Below are positions 13,450 through 21,029 of a stretch of DNA of 23,564 bases, one piece after another; positions within the stretch are counted from its first letter, which is position 1, and every line of letters begins with the position of its first letter. Under the pieces are notes generated by a model. The model was not told the DNA's origin, did no database searches, and worked only from the letters and a program-made list of their open reading frames with translations. The position numbers and the translations under genes are program-made. The DNA lies in the IMG/VR virus record IMGVR_UViG_3300037086_000137, positions 1-23,564 of that record, one strand, 5' to 3'. This stretch comes from a virus.

Positions 13450-13880
13450 TACTCGCCCTCCTTTAGTGGTACGAATAGACAGCAGGGATTTTCAACACCC
13501 ACGGCGCAGCGCATTGCATTGACGCTCTCTCGAACTGGGTCTGATCCGAACATCAGTTGAAAAGCAATCCTCTCGCTGTCTGTAAAGACTCTGTTCTTAA
13601 CTGTAACGGTAATGTGCCTATGAGGAAGCCCACTTTTACTTGGACGAATATCGAAAGCCATGTCCCACTCGATCCACCGGTGAACACTTCGCATGCGCTT
13701 CTCGAAGTCGTCATACGATTTTTCACTGTCTATATCTAGTTGTAGCTGATTAGGCTCCGGGTAAACTACTCGGCAGCAGTTTATCTTGGCCACCTCCTCG
13801 CAGTTTCGGTTGAAGTCGTACATCCGCTCCCATGCCTCTACGTTTCGTTCCGTTGCTTCTCTCAAGTCTTTCTCTGTCAT
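13449..13880 (-). CDS. Conserved-looking small protein with primase-like (AEP) residues
   Basis: 143 aa, ATG after GGAGGCGCA. I recognise the general phage hypothetical pattern (NQLQLDID ... SKSGLPHRHITV ... SERIAFQLMFGSDPVRES ... VENPCCLFVPL). The order D49-x-D51, then S83 with H87/H89, then D114 in FGSD matches the three motifs of archaeo-eukaryotic primases (DxD, sxH, hD), but the protein is much shorter than known AEPs. It sits between the polymerase and clamp loader with end-to-end coupling. A minimal primase is a hypothesis; an inactive or unrelated replication accessory protein is equally possible. Confidence 0.6.
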   Translation of the reverse strand: MTEKDLREATERNVEAWERMYDFNRNCEEVAKINCCRVVYPEPNQLQLDIDSEKSYDDFEKRMRSVHRWIEWDMAFDIRPSKSGLPHRHITVTVKNRVFTDSERIAFQLMFGSDPVRESVNAMRCAVGVENPCCLFVPLKEGE

Positions 13881-13892
13881 TGCGCCTCCTGT

Positions 13893-15308
13893 CTAAAGAT
13901 GTATTTCTTTTTTATCGTACCAAGATTGATCAATCTCGGTTATTGCTATCTCTACGTCGATTGGTACTAGAATCCATTTATATTTCTCCATAAGCTTCGT
14001 CGTCATGATTTCCTTGATAGTGCCCAGCAAATCCGCTTCTTCCCCCGGCTCCTCGTCCACTATAAGTTCGTCATGTATTTGTCCTATGATTTCCGATTTG
14101 AAACGATTCTCTACTATGAAGTCGTCTATGTCAATCATCGAGCTCAGGGTAAGATGAAATGCGCTGCCCTGAATAGGATAGTTTATGACTTCATTGCGGC
14201 GCATAACGCCTTGACAACGGAAGCCTGTAAGCGTATCGATATACCCCCTCTTCTGATACTCTGACCACCAGTCGTCCTTCCACTTTGTATACTGAGGAAA
14301 ACGTTTGTTCCAGAAATGGTTCTCCACACGTTTCATGTGGCGTTCGAAGTCTTCTAAACACTCTATCTTTTTCGACGCCAGGTGGTCGATTAAGCGAACG
14401 CCCCCGGGCAGCATGTGCGTATCTTTCTTTGCGGAGAACCAAAGAGCCCATGCGCAGGTCTTATACCAGTCCCCGTAGAACTCAGGAAATACGAAATCGC
14501 TCTTCCCGCTGTTTCTGATTGCTTTGTAATACTTCGTTCCGTTCTGTTTATCAAGGGCAAGAGTCAAATCCATTAGGTGTTTATCGATGAGATAGATTTC
14601 CATTGCCATATCCCGGTGCATATCGCTCTCGGGATTTGTGTTATACTTTGTCATCGTGGGGTCTTTGTGATAACAGTTTGCTACCCTTACTTCAACCCCG
14701 GAGAAGTCAATACTAACTAACTTCCGGCCCTTCTTCGGTTTTATCGCCCGCCGACAGATCTGACGAATCTCTGGGTCACGGTTGGGGATATTCTGGAAGT
14801 TCGGCATACTGCTGCTGCTTCGGAAGGTAACTACGTTGTCCAGTCTAAAGAAGGGGTGCATGACCCCGTCGACGGCGGCGGACACGAAGTTTGCGAGATA
14901 TGTGTCCTTTGCCTTTGCCAGCTTGCGCCGCCGCAACAGGTAGTCCAGTTCCGGGACATCTGACGTAAGGGCCTCTAACGCCTCCGCCCGGCAAGACGGT
15001 TTTCCTTCTGGATATGTCTTCGAGGGTTCTGTTCGTTCCGTTGGGATGAACTTCATCTTGTCGAAAAGAATAGTGGCCAACTGATCGTCGGAATTCAGAT
15101 TGAGCGTTCTTCCGTATGTGGCCCGGCCTACTCGTCCTATTTCGGAGTCGGCCAACTGTGCATCGAGACGTTCTATTTGTCGGCCCAGATGCCTCTGCAT
15201 GCGGTGACAGTAGTCTATGTCTACGTGGATACCTGCCCGCTCCGCCTTTGCCAATACTAAGGAGCTTCTGTGCATGAGTTCGTATGCTTCGAGAGTATAT
15301 GGGGTCAT
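13893..15308 (-). CDS. polA: Family-A DNA polymerase, polymerase domain only
   Basis: 471 aa. The N-terminal part is the thumb (YTLEAYELMHRSSLVLAKAE). The TFRSSSSMPNFQNIPNRD motif at 161-178 precedes motif A with D201 (SIDFSGVEVRVA), motif B at 265-279 (R-x3-K with a YG end) and motif C at 412-414 (IHDELIVDEE). All catalytic acids are present, so it should be active. The usual N-terminal 3'-5' exonuclease is not in this chain; it is fused to a uracil-DNA glycosylase in the separate upstream gene. The ATG shares a TAATG with a 15-codon ORF. Confidence 0.92.
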   Translation of the reverse strand: MTPYTLEAYELMHRSSLVLAKAERAGIHVDIDYCHRMQRHLGRQIERLDAQLADSEIGRVGRATYGRTLNLNSDDQLATILFDKMKFIPTERTEPSKTYPEGKPSCRAEALEALTSDVPELDYLLRRRKLAKAKDTYLANFVSAAVDGVMHPFFRLDNVVTFRSSSSMPNFQNIPNRDPEIRQICRRAIKPKKGRKLVSIDFSGVEVRVANCYHKDPTMTKYNTNPESDMHRDMAMEIYLIDKHLMDLTLALDKQNGTKYYKAIRNSGKSDFVFPEFYGDWYKTCAWALWFSAKKDTHMLPGGVRLIDHLASKKIECLEDFERHMKRVENHFWNKRFPQYTKWKDDWWSEYQKRGYIDTLTGFRCQGVMRRNEVINYPIQGSAFHLTLSSMIDIDDFIVENRFKSEIIGQIHDELIVDEEPGEEADLLGTIKEIMTTKLMEKYKWILVPIDVEIAITEIDQSWYDKKEIHL

Positions 15309-15355
15309 TAGAGATCAAATCCTTTGTCTTCCGTTTGGAACCGGGTACGTTCCAT
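15308..15355 (-). CDS. 15-codon ORF coupling into the polymerase gene
   Basis: ATG directly after the preceding TAA; encodes MERTRFQTEDKGFDL and ends in TAATG, whose ATG starts the polymerase. GAGGGG precedes it at good spacing. It may act mainly to bring ribosomes to the polymerase start. Whether the peptide matters is unknown. Confidence 0.35.
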   Translation of the reverse strand: MERTRFQTEDKGFDL

Positions 15356-15523
15356 TTAATTTCCCCTCATGCGAAGTGATGAAAACCTGTCTGTATGTCT
15401 AAATGCGGTACAGGGTGCCCCGTTGTAGCAGTCGTTGTCCTTGTCACACGTCCCGGCATATAGACAGTACTGAGTCTTCTTGTTTTTCTTTTTCCTCGGC
15501 CCGGCCTTTGTTTTGTACTTCAC
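15356..15523 (-). CDS. 55-aa Cys-rich basic protein between exonuclease and polymerase genes
   Basis: GTG start overlapping the exonuclease stop (GTGA). The N-terminal 20 residues are very basic (KAGPRKKKNKKTQ), then C20-x5-C26-x5-C32-x5-C38 (evenly spaced cysteines), ending HTDRFSSLRMRGN. The spacing suggests a small metal-binding or nucleic-acid-binding domain. It is too short for standard gene finders. Its place between two halves of a DNA polymerase suggests a replication role, but this is inference. Confidence 0.6.
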   Translation of the reverse strand: MKYKTKAGPRKKKNKKTQYCLYAGTCDKDNDCYNGAPCTAFRHTDRFSSLRMRGN

Positions 15524-16734
15524 TTTATCATCCTCATCTGAATTTCGGACAGTCTAAACTCAAGCAGGCTATCCAGTCCGTTGTATACTAATAGGTCATC
15601 CATAGGAATCTCGTGAATACGGTTGAAGCTGTTCCCCACTTTGTTCTCCCCGGACTTTAGGAGCGGCTCTATATGACTATCGTAGTCGCATAGTCCAAAA
15701 TGTATATACGCTTGGAACTTCAGACCAGAGGACAGAGACCTGTTGTCTATAATGTGGGCGGCTATCATGCTATCCCACTCCCAGTTCCCAACATGCACTC
15801 CTAATATCTCTTTCGACCACGTATCCTCAAACTTCATGTTATGTGCCCGCTTCGGAATAAAGGGGCTTGATATTACCTCACACAGTTTACGGCGCACAAC
15901 ACCGTCCTCTGGAATAGGAAAGGCAAACGCCTCCATGCCAGATGTGCTTATGGAGCACGTCACTATGCGGTGCCCCGGGGCCTGTGGTTTCAGTCCCGTG
16001 GTCTCGTAGTCAAACGCAATGGATTGTCCCCAGTCGATGTAACTTTGCAGGCGATTGTAAATCTTGCGACTATTGTATTCCCGAGTCACCAAACTCTTTT
16101 CATTTAGGAAGTTCGGCATGGGCTCTCGCAACTTGTCAAACGCTTGCTCTAAATCTTGGTCGAATATAACTTCGACGACCTTGTTATCCATCTTTAGAGA
16201 ACGCTGTACATAGGAGGGATGAAATGTGGGGCAGACCCATGCGGATACGTCTCGGTCGGGAATGGTGAATCCCCGCCACCGAGATATGCCGCCGAGGTCT
16301 TTCATCCAGCGGCCACCCAGAAAAGATTCGACAGCCGGGCCGCCCAATAGGATTATCATCTTCGGACGGAAGCTTTCTATCTCTGCCCATACCCGGGGCC
16401 TGCAGTGGTTTATCTCTTCGCTTGTTGGTGTTCTATTGTTGGCGGGCCTACAGTTTACAGCATTTATCTTCCTGCAGTCCCTATCGAGGTCAATACCATA
16501 GGACAATAACTTCTTTCGAAGATATTGCCCGGCGCGTCCGATTAACTGTTTGTTTAGTCTGTCCTCGTCTTCCCCGGGGGCCTCCGCAATAAAAAGCACT
16601 CCACGTTTGCCCTCCCCGGTAGCCTCCATTTTTGGAGATAGACAATGCCGGTAGAGTCCACATGCGGCGCACCCAGTAAGACGACTAAGAGTATCTTTAG
16701 ACTTGACTTCTTCTTTAGAGAAAAACCCCGGCAT
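15520..16734 (-). CDS. Family-4 uracil-DNA glycosylase fused to DnaQ-like 3'-5' exonuclease
   Basis: 404 aa. Residues 15-205 are a family-4 UDG: Fe-S cysteines C22, C25, C95 and C111 with spacing 3/70/16, close to the family; EAPGEDED for the active site; NCRPANNRTP; and the FHPS loop at 171-174. Residues 236-404 are the proofreading exonuclease: Exo I D242/E244 (FDYETTGLKP), Exo II HNMKFED at 298-304, Exo III Y384-x3-D388. UDG-exo-pol fusions in one chain occur in phages; here the polymerase domain is on a separate gene. The product would remove uracil and mismatches while working with the polymerase. ATG directly follows the clamp stop. Confidence 0.9.
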   Translation of the reverse strand: MPGFFSKEEVKSKDTLSRLTGCAACGLYRHCLSPKMEATGEGKRGVLFIAEAPGEDEDRLNKQLIGRAGQYLRKKLLSYGIDLDRDCRKINAVNCRPANNRTPTSEEINHCRPRVWAEIESFRPKMIILLGGPAVESFLGGRWMKDLGGISRWRGFTIPDRDVSAWVCPTFHPSYVQRSLKMDNKVVEVIFDQDLEQAFDKLREPMPNFLNEKSLVTREYNSRKIYNRLQSYIDWGQSIAFDYETTGLKPQAPGHRIVTCSISTSGMEAFAFPIPEDGVVRRKLCEVISSPFIPKRAHNMKFEDTWSKEILGVHVGNWEWDSMIAAHIIDNRSLSSGLKFQAYIHFGLCDYDSHIEPLLKSGENKVGNSFNRIHEIPMDDLLVYNGLDSLLEFRLSEIQMRMIK

Positions 16735-17781
16735 TTATTCCCCGCCCCCTATCTGTGTGCATACAACGTGAACGAAGTTGTCGTTGGAGAATTTCAGTCT
16801 GTTTACAGAAGCCACGGCAGCGCAACGGCTACTCAAGATAGAGCTTAAAAATGTGGGGTTTATGCGGAACGATACCGGCTCGCCGTCATAACGAACCCGG
16901 CTCCATTCCTCGAATGATTCTGAACGTGCACCGGAGAGTACCGAGCCCCGCACTACGATTTTGCCGTCCCCCATAGACACGCCGATTGAGGGGGTTCCTG
17001 ACGCAGAATCTCCGGCAAAGATAGAGGCCCTTGAAATGATTTCAGCCATATCCTCCGGGAATTTTACTGTGCCCCCGGCAACCTCGAGGTTTTTGTTGAG
17101 ATCCGGGAATTTGAGCTGCCCGTATGTGCGGCAGGAGAATAGGGTTCCAGATTCCGATGAGAAGTGTATCCACCCGTTTGCGATGGCGTACTGCACCGGC
17201 CCGGGGTTGTATTTTACGAGCTCTTTGGCGGCTGTAGCCGGGATGAGAAGGTCGTCGGTATGGAACAAATCCACTCCGCCGCCGAATATATATCTCGTCA
17301 ACCTGAATCTGTCGCAGCTTTCAATGTGGTCTTGCGCCGCATGCAAGCAGGTAAGCACCGGCTCCGACATGTCCTTTCCTACGCTGAACAGGCAGCTTGC
17401 CATGCCTATCAAGAAATCCATAGGCAAGTCCTTCCAATCGAATTCGTCCCCGTCCCCTAAGAAGAGGGGGAGAACGATGTCCGGCTGGAACTGGATTGTG
17501 GCTTTGAACTTTTTCCCTTTTATCTCAAGCCCGCTTTCGGACGACGAGATGTCTAGCTCCGCCTCCTTTGTCTTCTTCAGCAGCGCAAACAGCTCCGCCG
17601 CACGCACAGCACCCTCGACATGAAAGTCTATGGGATGCGCTACCGACAGTTCATCATTGTATGTATGAACTTGCCCCCCCTTGAAAACGAAGCTGTCCGA
17701 TTGTTCTATTAATGCCCGGGACGCCAACCCCGGATGTACCAATTCGAGCGTCTGCAATAACTTTACCCTGTTTGTGTTCAT
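16735..17781 (-). CDS. dnaN: Sliding clamp (DNA polymerase III beta-like)
   Basis: 348 aa, ATG after GGAGGAGGCTACAAA. The start (ELVHPGLASRALIEQSDSFVF ... VHTYNDELSV, shown in parts) is typical of phage beta-clamp proteins, with the repeated small beta-alpha-beta pattern and the central DHIESCDRFRLTRY segment equal to bacterial DnaN's ATDGHRLA region. Two or three clamp-like domains form a ring on DNA that tethers the polymerase. It is coupled to the UDG-exonuclease gene. Loader is at 12529-13449. Confidence 0.85.
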   Translation of the reverse strand: MNTNRVKLLQTLELVHPGLASRALIEQSDSFVFKGGQVHTYNDELSVAHPIDFHVEGAVRAAELFALLKKTKEAELDISSSESGLEIKGKKFKATIQFQPDIVLPLFLGDGDEFDWKDLPMDFLIGMASCLFSVGKDMSEPVLTCLHAAQDHIESCDRFRLTRYIFGGGVDLFHTDDLLIPATAAKELVKYNPGPVQYAIANGWIHFSSESGTLFSCRTYGQLKFPDLNKNLEVAGGTVKFPEDMAEIISRASIFAGDSASGTPSIGVSMGDGKIVVRGSVLSGARSESFEEWSRVRYDGEPVSFRINPTFLSSILSSRCAAVASVNRLKFSNDNFVHVVCTQIGGGE

Positions 17782-17804
17782 TTTGTAGCCTCCTCCGTCG
17801 TGTT

Positions 17805-17999
17805 TTAATCAAACTCTTCGATTGTCATTGTTAATGTTTTAGGCGGTTCGTGCCCTTTAACAATGCTCTTTATGGAAATGGACATGTTTTTTACTATATT
17901 AAAACAAGGCTCTTTGTTACTCGCCGTGCATTTCACGCTCTTATACCACGCGTCTGTTTTATTTTTCTTCACCAATTCCATTTTTATATGTGCAGCCAT
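17805..17999 (-). CDS. Hypothetical protein
   Basis: 64 aa, ATG after AAGGAGACGAC. The pattern KMELVKKNKTDAWYKSVKC and IVKNMSISIKSIVKGHEPPK looks like a compact beta domain; no family recognised. It lies between the methyltransferase and the clamp and is probably expressed from P2. Confidence 0.65.
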   Translation of the reverse strand: MAAHIKMELVKKNKTDAWYKSVKCTASNKEPCFNIVKNMSISIKSIVKGHEPPKTLTMTIEEFD

Positions 18000-18014
18000 G
18001 TCGTCTCCTTTTAT

Positions 18015-19400
18015 TTACTCGAATAACGGTCGTACTTCTTTGAAGTCGTCCCCCTTGTAGTAACAGAGAACCATCTGGTGTGTCCGTCCTAATTTTCTAT
18101 ATTTACTGAAAAAGCTACTTGTGCGCACCGCCAAGCTCCCCACGGCCGTAATCAGAACGGCGTCGTTGTATAGCCGCAGCCCGGCGTCCTTAAATGCAGC
18201 ATTCGTATCGTCTATGAAGCCACGTAGCATGCCTGTGTCCTTATCTCTGAAGTCCCCTACAACAAAGCATGCGAACCGATTGTTTTTCAATAGGCTACAA
18301 CTACGTTTGATTATGGAACGATATGACTCTAAAAAGCCCTCGTATGACATGGATGAGATATCCTTTGGGTCGTCGCTATACACTTCCAGGTTCCCGTATG
18401 GAGGGCAGCTAAACAGAAAGTCTGCGCCGCCCGGCTCCACGTGGCCTCGCGTAAGGCTACGGATGTTTGAACTGTCCCCGTTAATCCATGTGGGGGCCTT
18501 CGCGCCACGAGTGATTCCTTTGGCGTCCATATCTACCCATTGGGCCATGTTTGCCAAAACCTGGTTCTCGCTTAGTTCTACCCCGGTGTATTGATAACCA
18601 AGCATGCTCGCGACGATTCCCCGGACTGAACCCCCGGCGAATGGGTCTAGGATAGTGCCCCCGGGCGGGCACCACCAACTGTAGGCCAGCTCGCAGAGCA
18701 CTGGGTCGAATATGCTTGTCCCCTTGAGATTGTTCTCCGGCTTCGCATTGGGGTCATTCGCCGCATTCTGCCGCCTTTGTTCCATGAGCTTGTTGAGTCC
18801 GTCTTGTGCTACAAACGCTGTAGCCGGGCCGGGCTTTACTTTTGGCTGATTTAAAATCTTGTTGGTGGAATCAACACCATAGGTGAGATACCCTTTCTTA
18901 CGCTGCATCTTACCGGTGCGCAGCGTGTCAGTCTCCCCGGTAATTTCCCCTGCCATGTCCTGCCGCAGCATGTTCTTCTTCTTTTGGTCTACGGATACGG
19001 CGGCGTGTTCCGCTTTTATATCATGCACGCTTGCTAGGTCTCCGTAGAGTAATTGGTTTCTTTTTTGTTGGAGGGACGCATCCGGGTGGGTTTTTATCGA
19101 TTCCGTATTATACAAAAGGGCCTTTGCCTTTTCGTCCTGCGTCAACATGCCCGCTTGGAACTTATGGAAGTCGGAGGATACGGTCTTGCTGAACTTCAAC
19201 GCATTCTCCCCCCGGCCAAGCTCGCTCTTGATTCCCAGTTGCAGCCAAGCGTTTTTCCTGTCCTGCCATGCGCCCTCCCGAGCATTTAACACTGAGAACG
19301 GACTTACGATAAACCTGTCCTTGAACGTTAGGAGCAGCCGCTCAACACTTATATCAAACCCCCCTACTTCCTGAGGGTTGAAACGATTTCGTTTTGCCAT
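18015..19400 (-). CDS. DNA N6-adenine/N4-cytosine methyltransferase with long N-terminal region
   Basis: 461 aa. Motif I is at 252-258 (DPFAGGS, in ILDPFAGGSVRGIVASMLG) and the catalytic motif IV at 331-335 (SCPPY). Motif I precedes IV, so it is not of the beta class order. The first 230 residues contain SVLNAREGAWQDRKNAWLQL and ELGRGE, seen in phage methyltransferases often annotated as ParB-like/methylase. A stand-alone phage methylase would protect phage DNA from host restriction or mark it. No restriction enzyme is next to it. Target sequence is unknown. Confidence 0.85.
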   Translation of the reverse strand: MAKRNRFNPQEVGGFDISVERLLLTFKDRFIVSPFSVLNAREGAWQDRKNAWLQLGIKSELGRGENALKFSKTVSSDFHKFQAGMLTQDEKAKALLYNTESIKTHPDASLQQKRNQLLYGDLASVHDIKAEHAAVSVDQKKKNMLRQDMAGEITGETDTLRTGKMQRKKGYLTYGVDSTNKILNQPKVKPGPATAFVAQDGLNKLMEQRRQNAANDPNAKPENNLKGTSIFDPVLCELAYSWWCPPGGTILDPFAGGSVRGIVASMLGYQYTGVELSENQVLANMAQWVDMDAKGITRGAKAPTWINGDSSNIRSLTRGHVEPGGADFLFSCPPYGNLEVYSDDPKDISSMSYEGFLESYRSIIKRSCSLLKNNRFACFVVGDFRDKDTGMLRGFIDDTNAAFKDAGLRLYNDAVLITAVGSLAVRTSSFFSKYRKLGRTHQMVLCYYKGDDFKEVRPLFE

Positions 19401-19402
19401 GT

Positions 19403-19612
19403 TTATTCCCCTTTTAAATGAACTCGGAAAGCTACTCGATACTTCTGAAATAGCCTTTGTGCTACGTCGTTGTTGAGATACTGTTCTATTTCAAGTGTCT
19501 GTTTAACAAACTCTTCTTCTGTGCTTGGTTTGTATTCTGGGTATGTTGTCAAGTGTACGGTTCCCGTCGTTTGTTTATACGGAGTCTTCTTGTTGTTTGT
19601 TTTGCCCGGCAT
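19403..19612 (-). CDS. Hypothetical protein
   Basis: 69 aa, ATG at 19612, one base after the preceding stop. Basic N-terminus (MPGKTNNKKTPYKQTTGTVH), then a helical acidic part (STEEEFVKQTLEIEQYLNND) and KYRVAFRVHLKGE. No family recognised. It is two bases upstream of the methyltransferase, so it may be an expression partner. Confidence 0.6.
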   Translation of the reverse strand: MPGKTNNKKTPYKQTTGTVHLTTYPEYKPSTEEEFVKQTLEIEQYLNNDVAQRLFQKYRVAFRVHLKGE

Positions 19613-19613
19613 A

Positions 19614-20042
19614 TTAGAAGCCCCCCTCCCTCTTTGGTGTAAACCCTGTTATTTTTCCTTCCTCGTGGAAGTCGTTGTATTTTCTTAATTCTTCGGGCAG
19701 CTTGCCAAGCCCCTCAGAGCCCAATACTATGTTGCATATTGTGGCTACAAGGCGTTGATGTATTTTGGGGTCGGCTTCCCCGTCAAGCTCCCTGTAGTAG
19801 TCAATTACGTTGTTGATGTATTTTACTTTGTTTGGTTTGTCCGAAATCATTTCGGTGTAAAGTGCCCGGGCCATACGCAGCATGTGAAGCAGTGCTGAAT
19901 AACTCATGAATTGAGTGCGCCATAGAAAGGGCATGAGCATCGTGCCTACTTTGATATCCTCGCTGCGATAGTTGTAGTGGGTGCGCTCATTTATTACTAA
20001 AGATGTCGTCCCCTGCATGATGGAAAACCTTTTTCGCTGCAT
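19614..20042 (-). CDS. Hypothetical helical protein
   Basis: 142 aa from ATG at 20042, chosen for GGAGG six bases upstream and because P2 lies before it. The frame stays open to an ATG at 20114, which would add a hydrophobic stretch (MLALLTFLLYAIF) but reads through the promoter. The body is helical (ALLHMLRMARALYTEM; HQRLVATICNIVLGSEGLG). Function unknown. It is the first gene after P2 and heads the transcript for methylation and replication genes. Confidence 0.65.
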   Translation of the reverse strand: MQRKRFSIMQGTTSLVINERTHYNYRSEDIKVGTMLMPFLWRTQFMSYSALLHMLRMARALYTEMISDKPNKVKYINNVIDYYRELDGEADPKIHQRLVATICNIVLGSEGLGKLPEELRKYNDFHEEGKITGFTPKREGGF

Positions 20043-20081
20043 TGCAATCCTCCGTTTTCTCTGTATTTGTTGCTTAAAAAT

Positions 20082-20110
20082 AGCATACAGTAAAAACGTT
20101 AAAAGTGCAA
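20082..20110 (-). promoter_or_regulatory. Promoter P2 (sigma70-like)
   Basis: TTGCAC (20110-20105), 17-bp spacer, TATGCT (20087-20082) on the - strand, about 40 bp before the chosen start at 20042. Spacer TTTTAACGTTTTTACTG resembles that of P1 (TTTTACGCTTTTTAATT). Confidence 0.7.
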
Positions 20111-20126
20111 GCATTATTTTTAATCC

Positions 20127-20945
20127 TTAGCAATTATTTTTCTGGGAGGATACATACTCAGTCTCGCGTATTCCTACAATCCAGAACAGGTCCCCGGGCT
20201 GCAAGAATGGGAGGCACTTTGCTTCATAGTGAGAGTCTAGTCGTATGGAATCTAGCTGGGCAGTAACAGCGGGGGCGTGGTAGTCAAGGCCGCTGTTGGC
20301 CAACGTGACAAGCCAATCAACGCCCACAGGCCCGTACTTCCTTAATCTCTCCGTAGGATCGGCCCCGACCTTTATTCCCAGCACAGGAATACGGGAACCC
20401 AAATCTATTCGTAAGCCATTTAAAAGGCCCGCCAAAGACATCCCGCTGCCTACTGGGATAACGATGCGCTTGACTTCTTTTGGGATGTCCTTTACCTGTG
20501 TTCTCGTTTGATACACGGCCTCCCAGCACTCCATACCAAATGGAATGTTTGTCCAGTTCAAACGTTTAGCGTCTTCACGGGCTCGCGCAATGATGACGTT
20601 GTTGTACCCGGCCTTGTGCTGTACTATGGTGGCCCCGGCGTCCCTTGCGGATATAAGTTCCGGGGAGAGCTCCCCTTGAGGAGTATGTACTCGACATGGG
20701 ATGTTTAAATGCTTCGCAATATGAGCCACAATGTTTACCTGGGGACTGGAGCGGCTGCCCGCTGTGCATAAACCAACGGCCCGTTGTGACAAGGCCCAAC
20801 ATGTGCGCACCTTACCTCCCCGGACGCCAGCTATCTCGAAAGTGTCTTCCCGTTTTACATATAGGCCCCGGGCGGCAATATATTCGATTGGAGTCAAGGG
20901 ATTGTCGTCCCACTTTTTGTTACTATCTATGTCTAAATCAAACAT
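20127..20945 (-). CDS. PLP-dependent enzyme, fold type II (tryptophan synthase beta / ACC deaminase-like)
   Basis: 272 aa from ATG at 20945 with GAGGGG upstream; the ATG at 20987 lies in a terminator hairpin and is rejected. The VKREDTFEIAGVRGGKVR segment puts the likely Schiff-base lysine at K45. SRSSPQVNIVAHIAKHLNIP is the substrate/helix region of ACC deaminase-like proteins, and PVGSGMSLAGLLNGL is the glycine-rich loop for the PLP phosphate. I recall similar genes in actinobacterial phages with no proven role. Possible roles include amino-acid chemistry for DNA modification or host metabolism; the sequence does not decide. Confidence 0.82.
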   Translation of the reverse strand: MFDLDIDSNKKWDDNPLTPIEYIAARGLYVKREDTFEIAGVRGGKVRTCWALSQRAVGLCTAGSRSSPQVNIVAHIAKHLNIPCRVHTPQGELSPELISARDAGATIVQHKAGYNNVIIARAREDAKRLNWTNIPFGMECWEAVYQTRTQVKDIPKEVKRIVIPVGSGMSLAGLLNGLRIDLGSRIPVLGIKVGADPTERLRKYGPVGVDWLVTLANSGLDYHAPAVTAQLDSIRLDSHYEAKCLPFLQPGDLFWIVGIRETEYVSSQKNNC

Positions 20946-20971
20946 ACGGATTCCCCTCGGACTTGGACTAG

Positions 20972-21003
20972 AAAAGCCCCCTCCCATGCGAAGGGGGCTT
21001 TTT
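20972..21003 (-). terminator. Rho-independent terminator after the Pro/Ala-linker gene
   Basis: An 11-bp perfect stem (AAAAGCCCCCT with AGGGGGCTTTT) and a 9-nt loop. On the - strand the stem ends in CTTTT then CTAG; it follows the stop at 21030 by about 27 bp. It would limit transcription from P3 into the PLP enzyme gene, giving far more of the first product. Confidence 0.85.
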
Positions 21004-21029
21004 AGATGTAATGTAAATGCAACCCCCGA

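Noticed and set aside
16961-17623. Long + strand open frame (220 aa) opposite the sliding clamp
   Set aside because: It is an antisense shadow of the clamp, has no ribosome binding site, and the clamp family match on the other strand is clear.
20946-20987. Longer N-terminus for the PLP enzyme
   Set aside because: The upstream ATG is inside the terminator hairpin, while the ATG at 20945 has GAGGGG at proper spacing.
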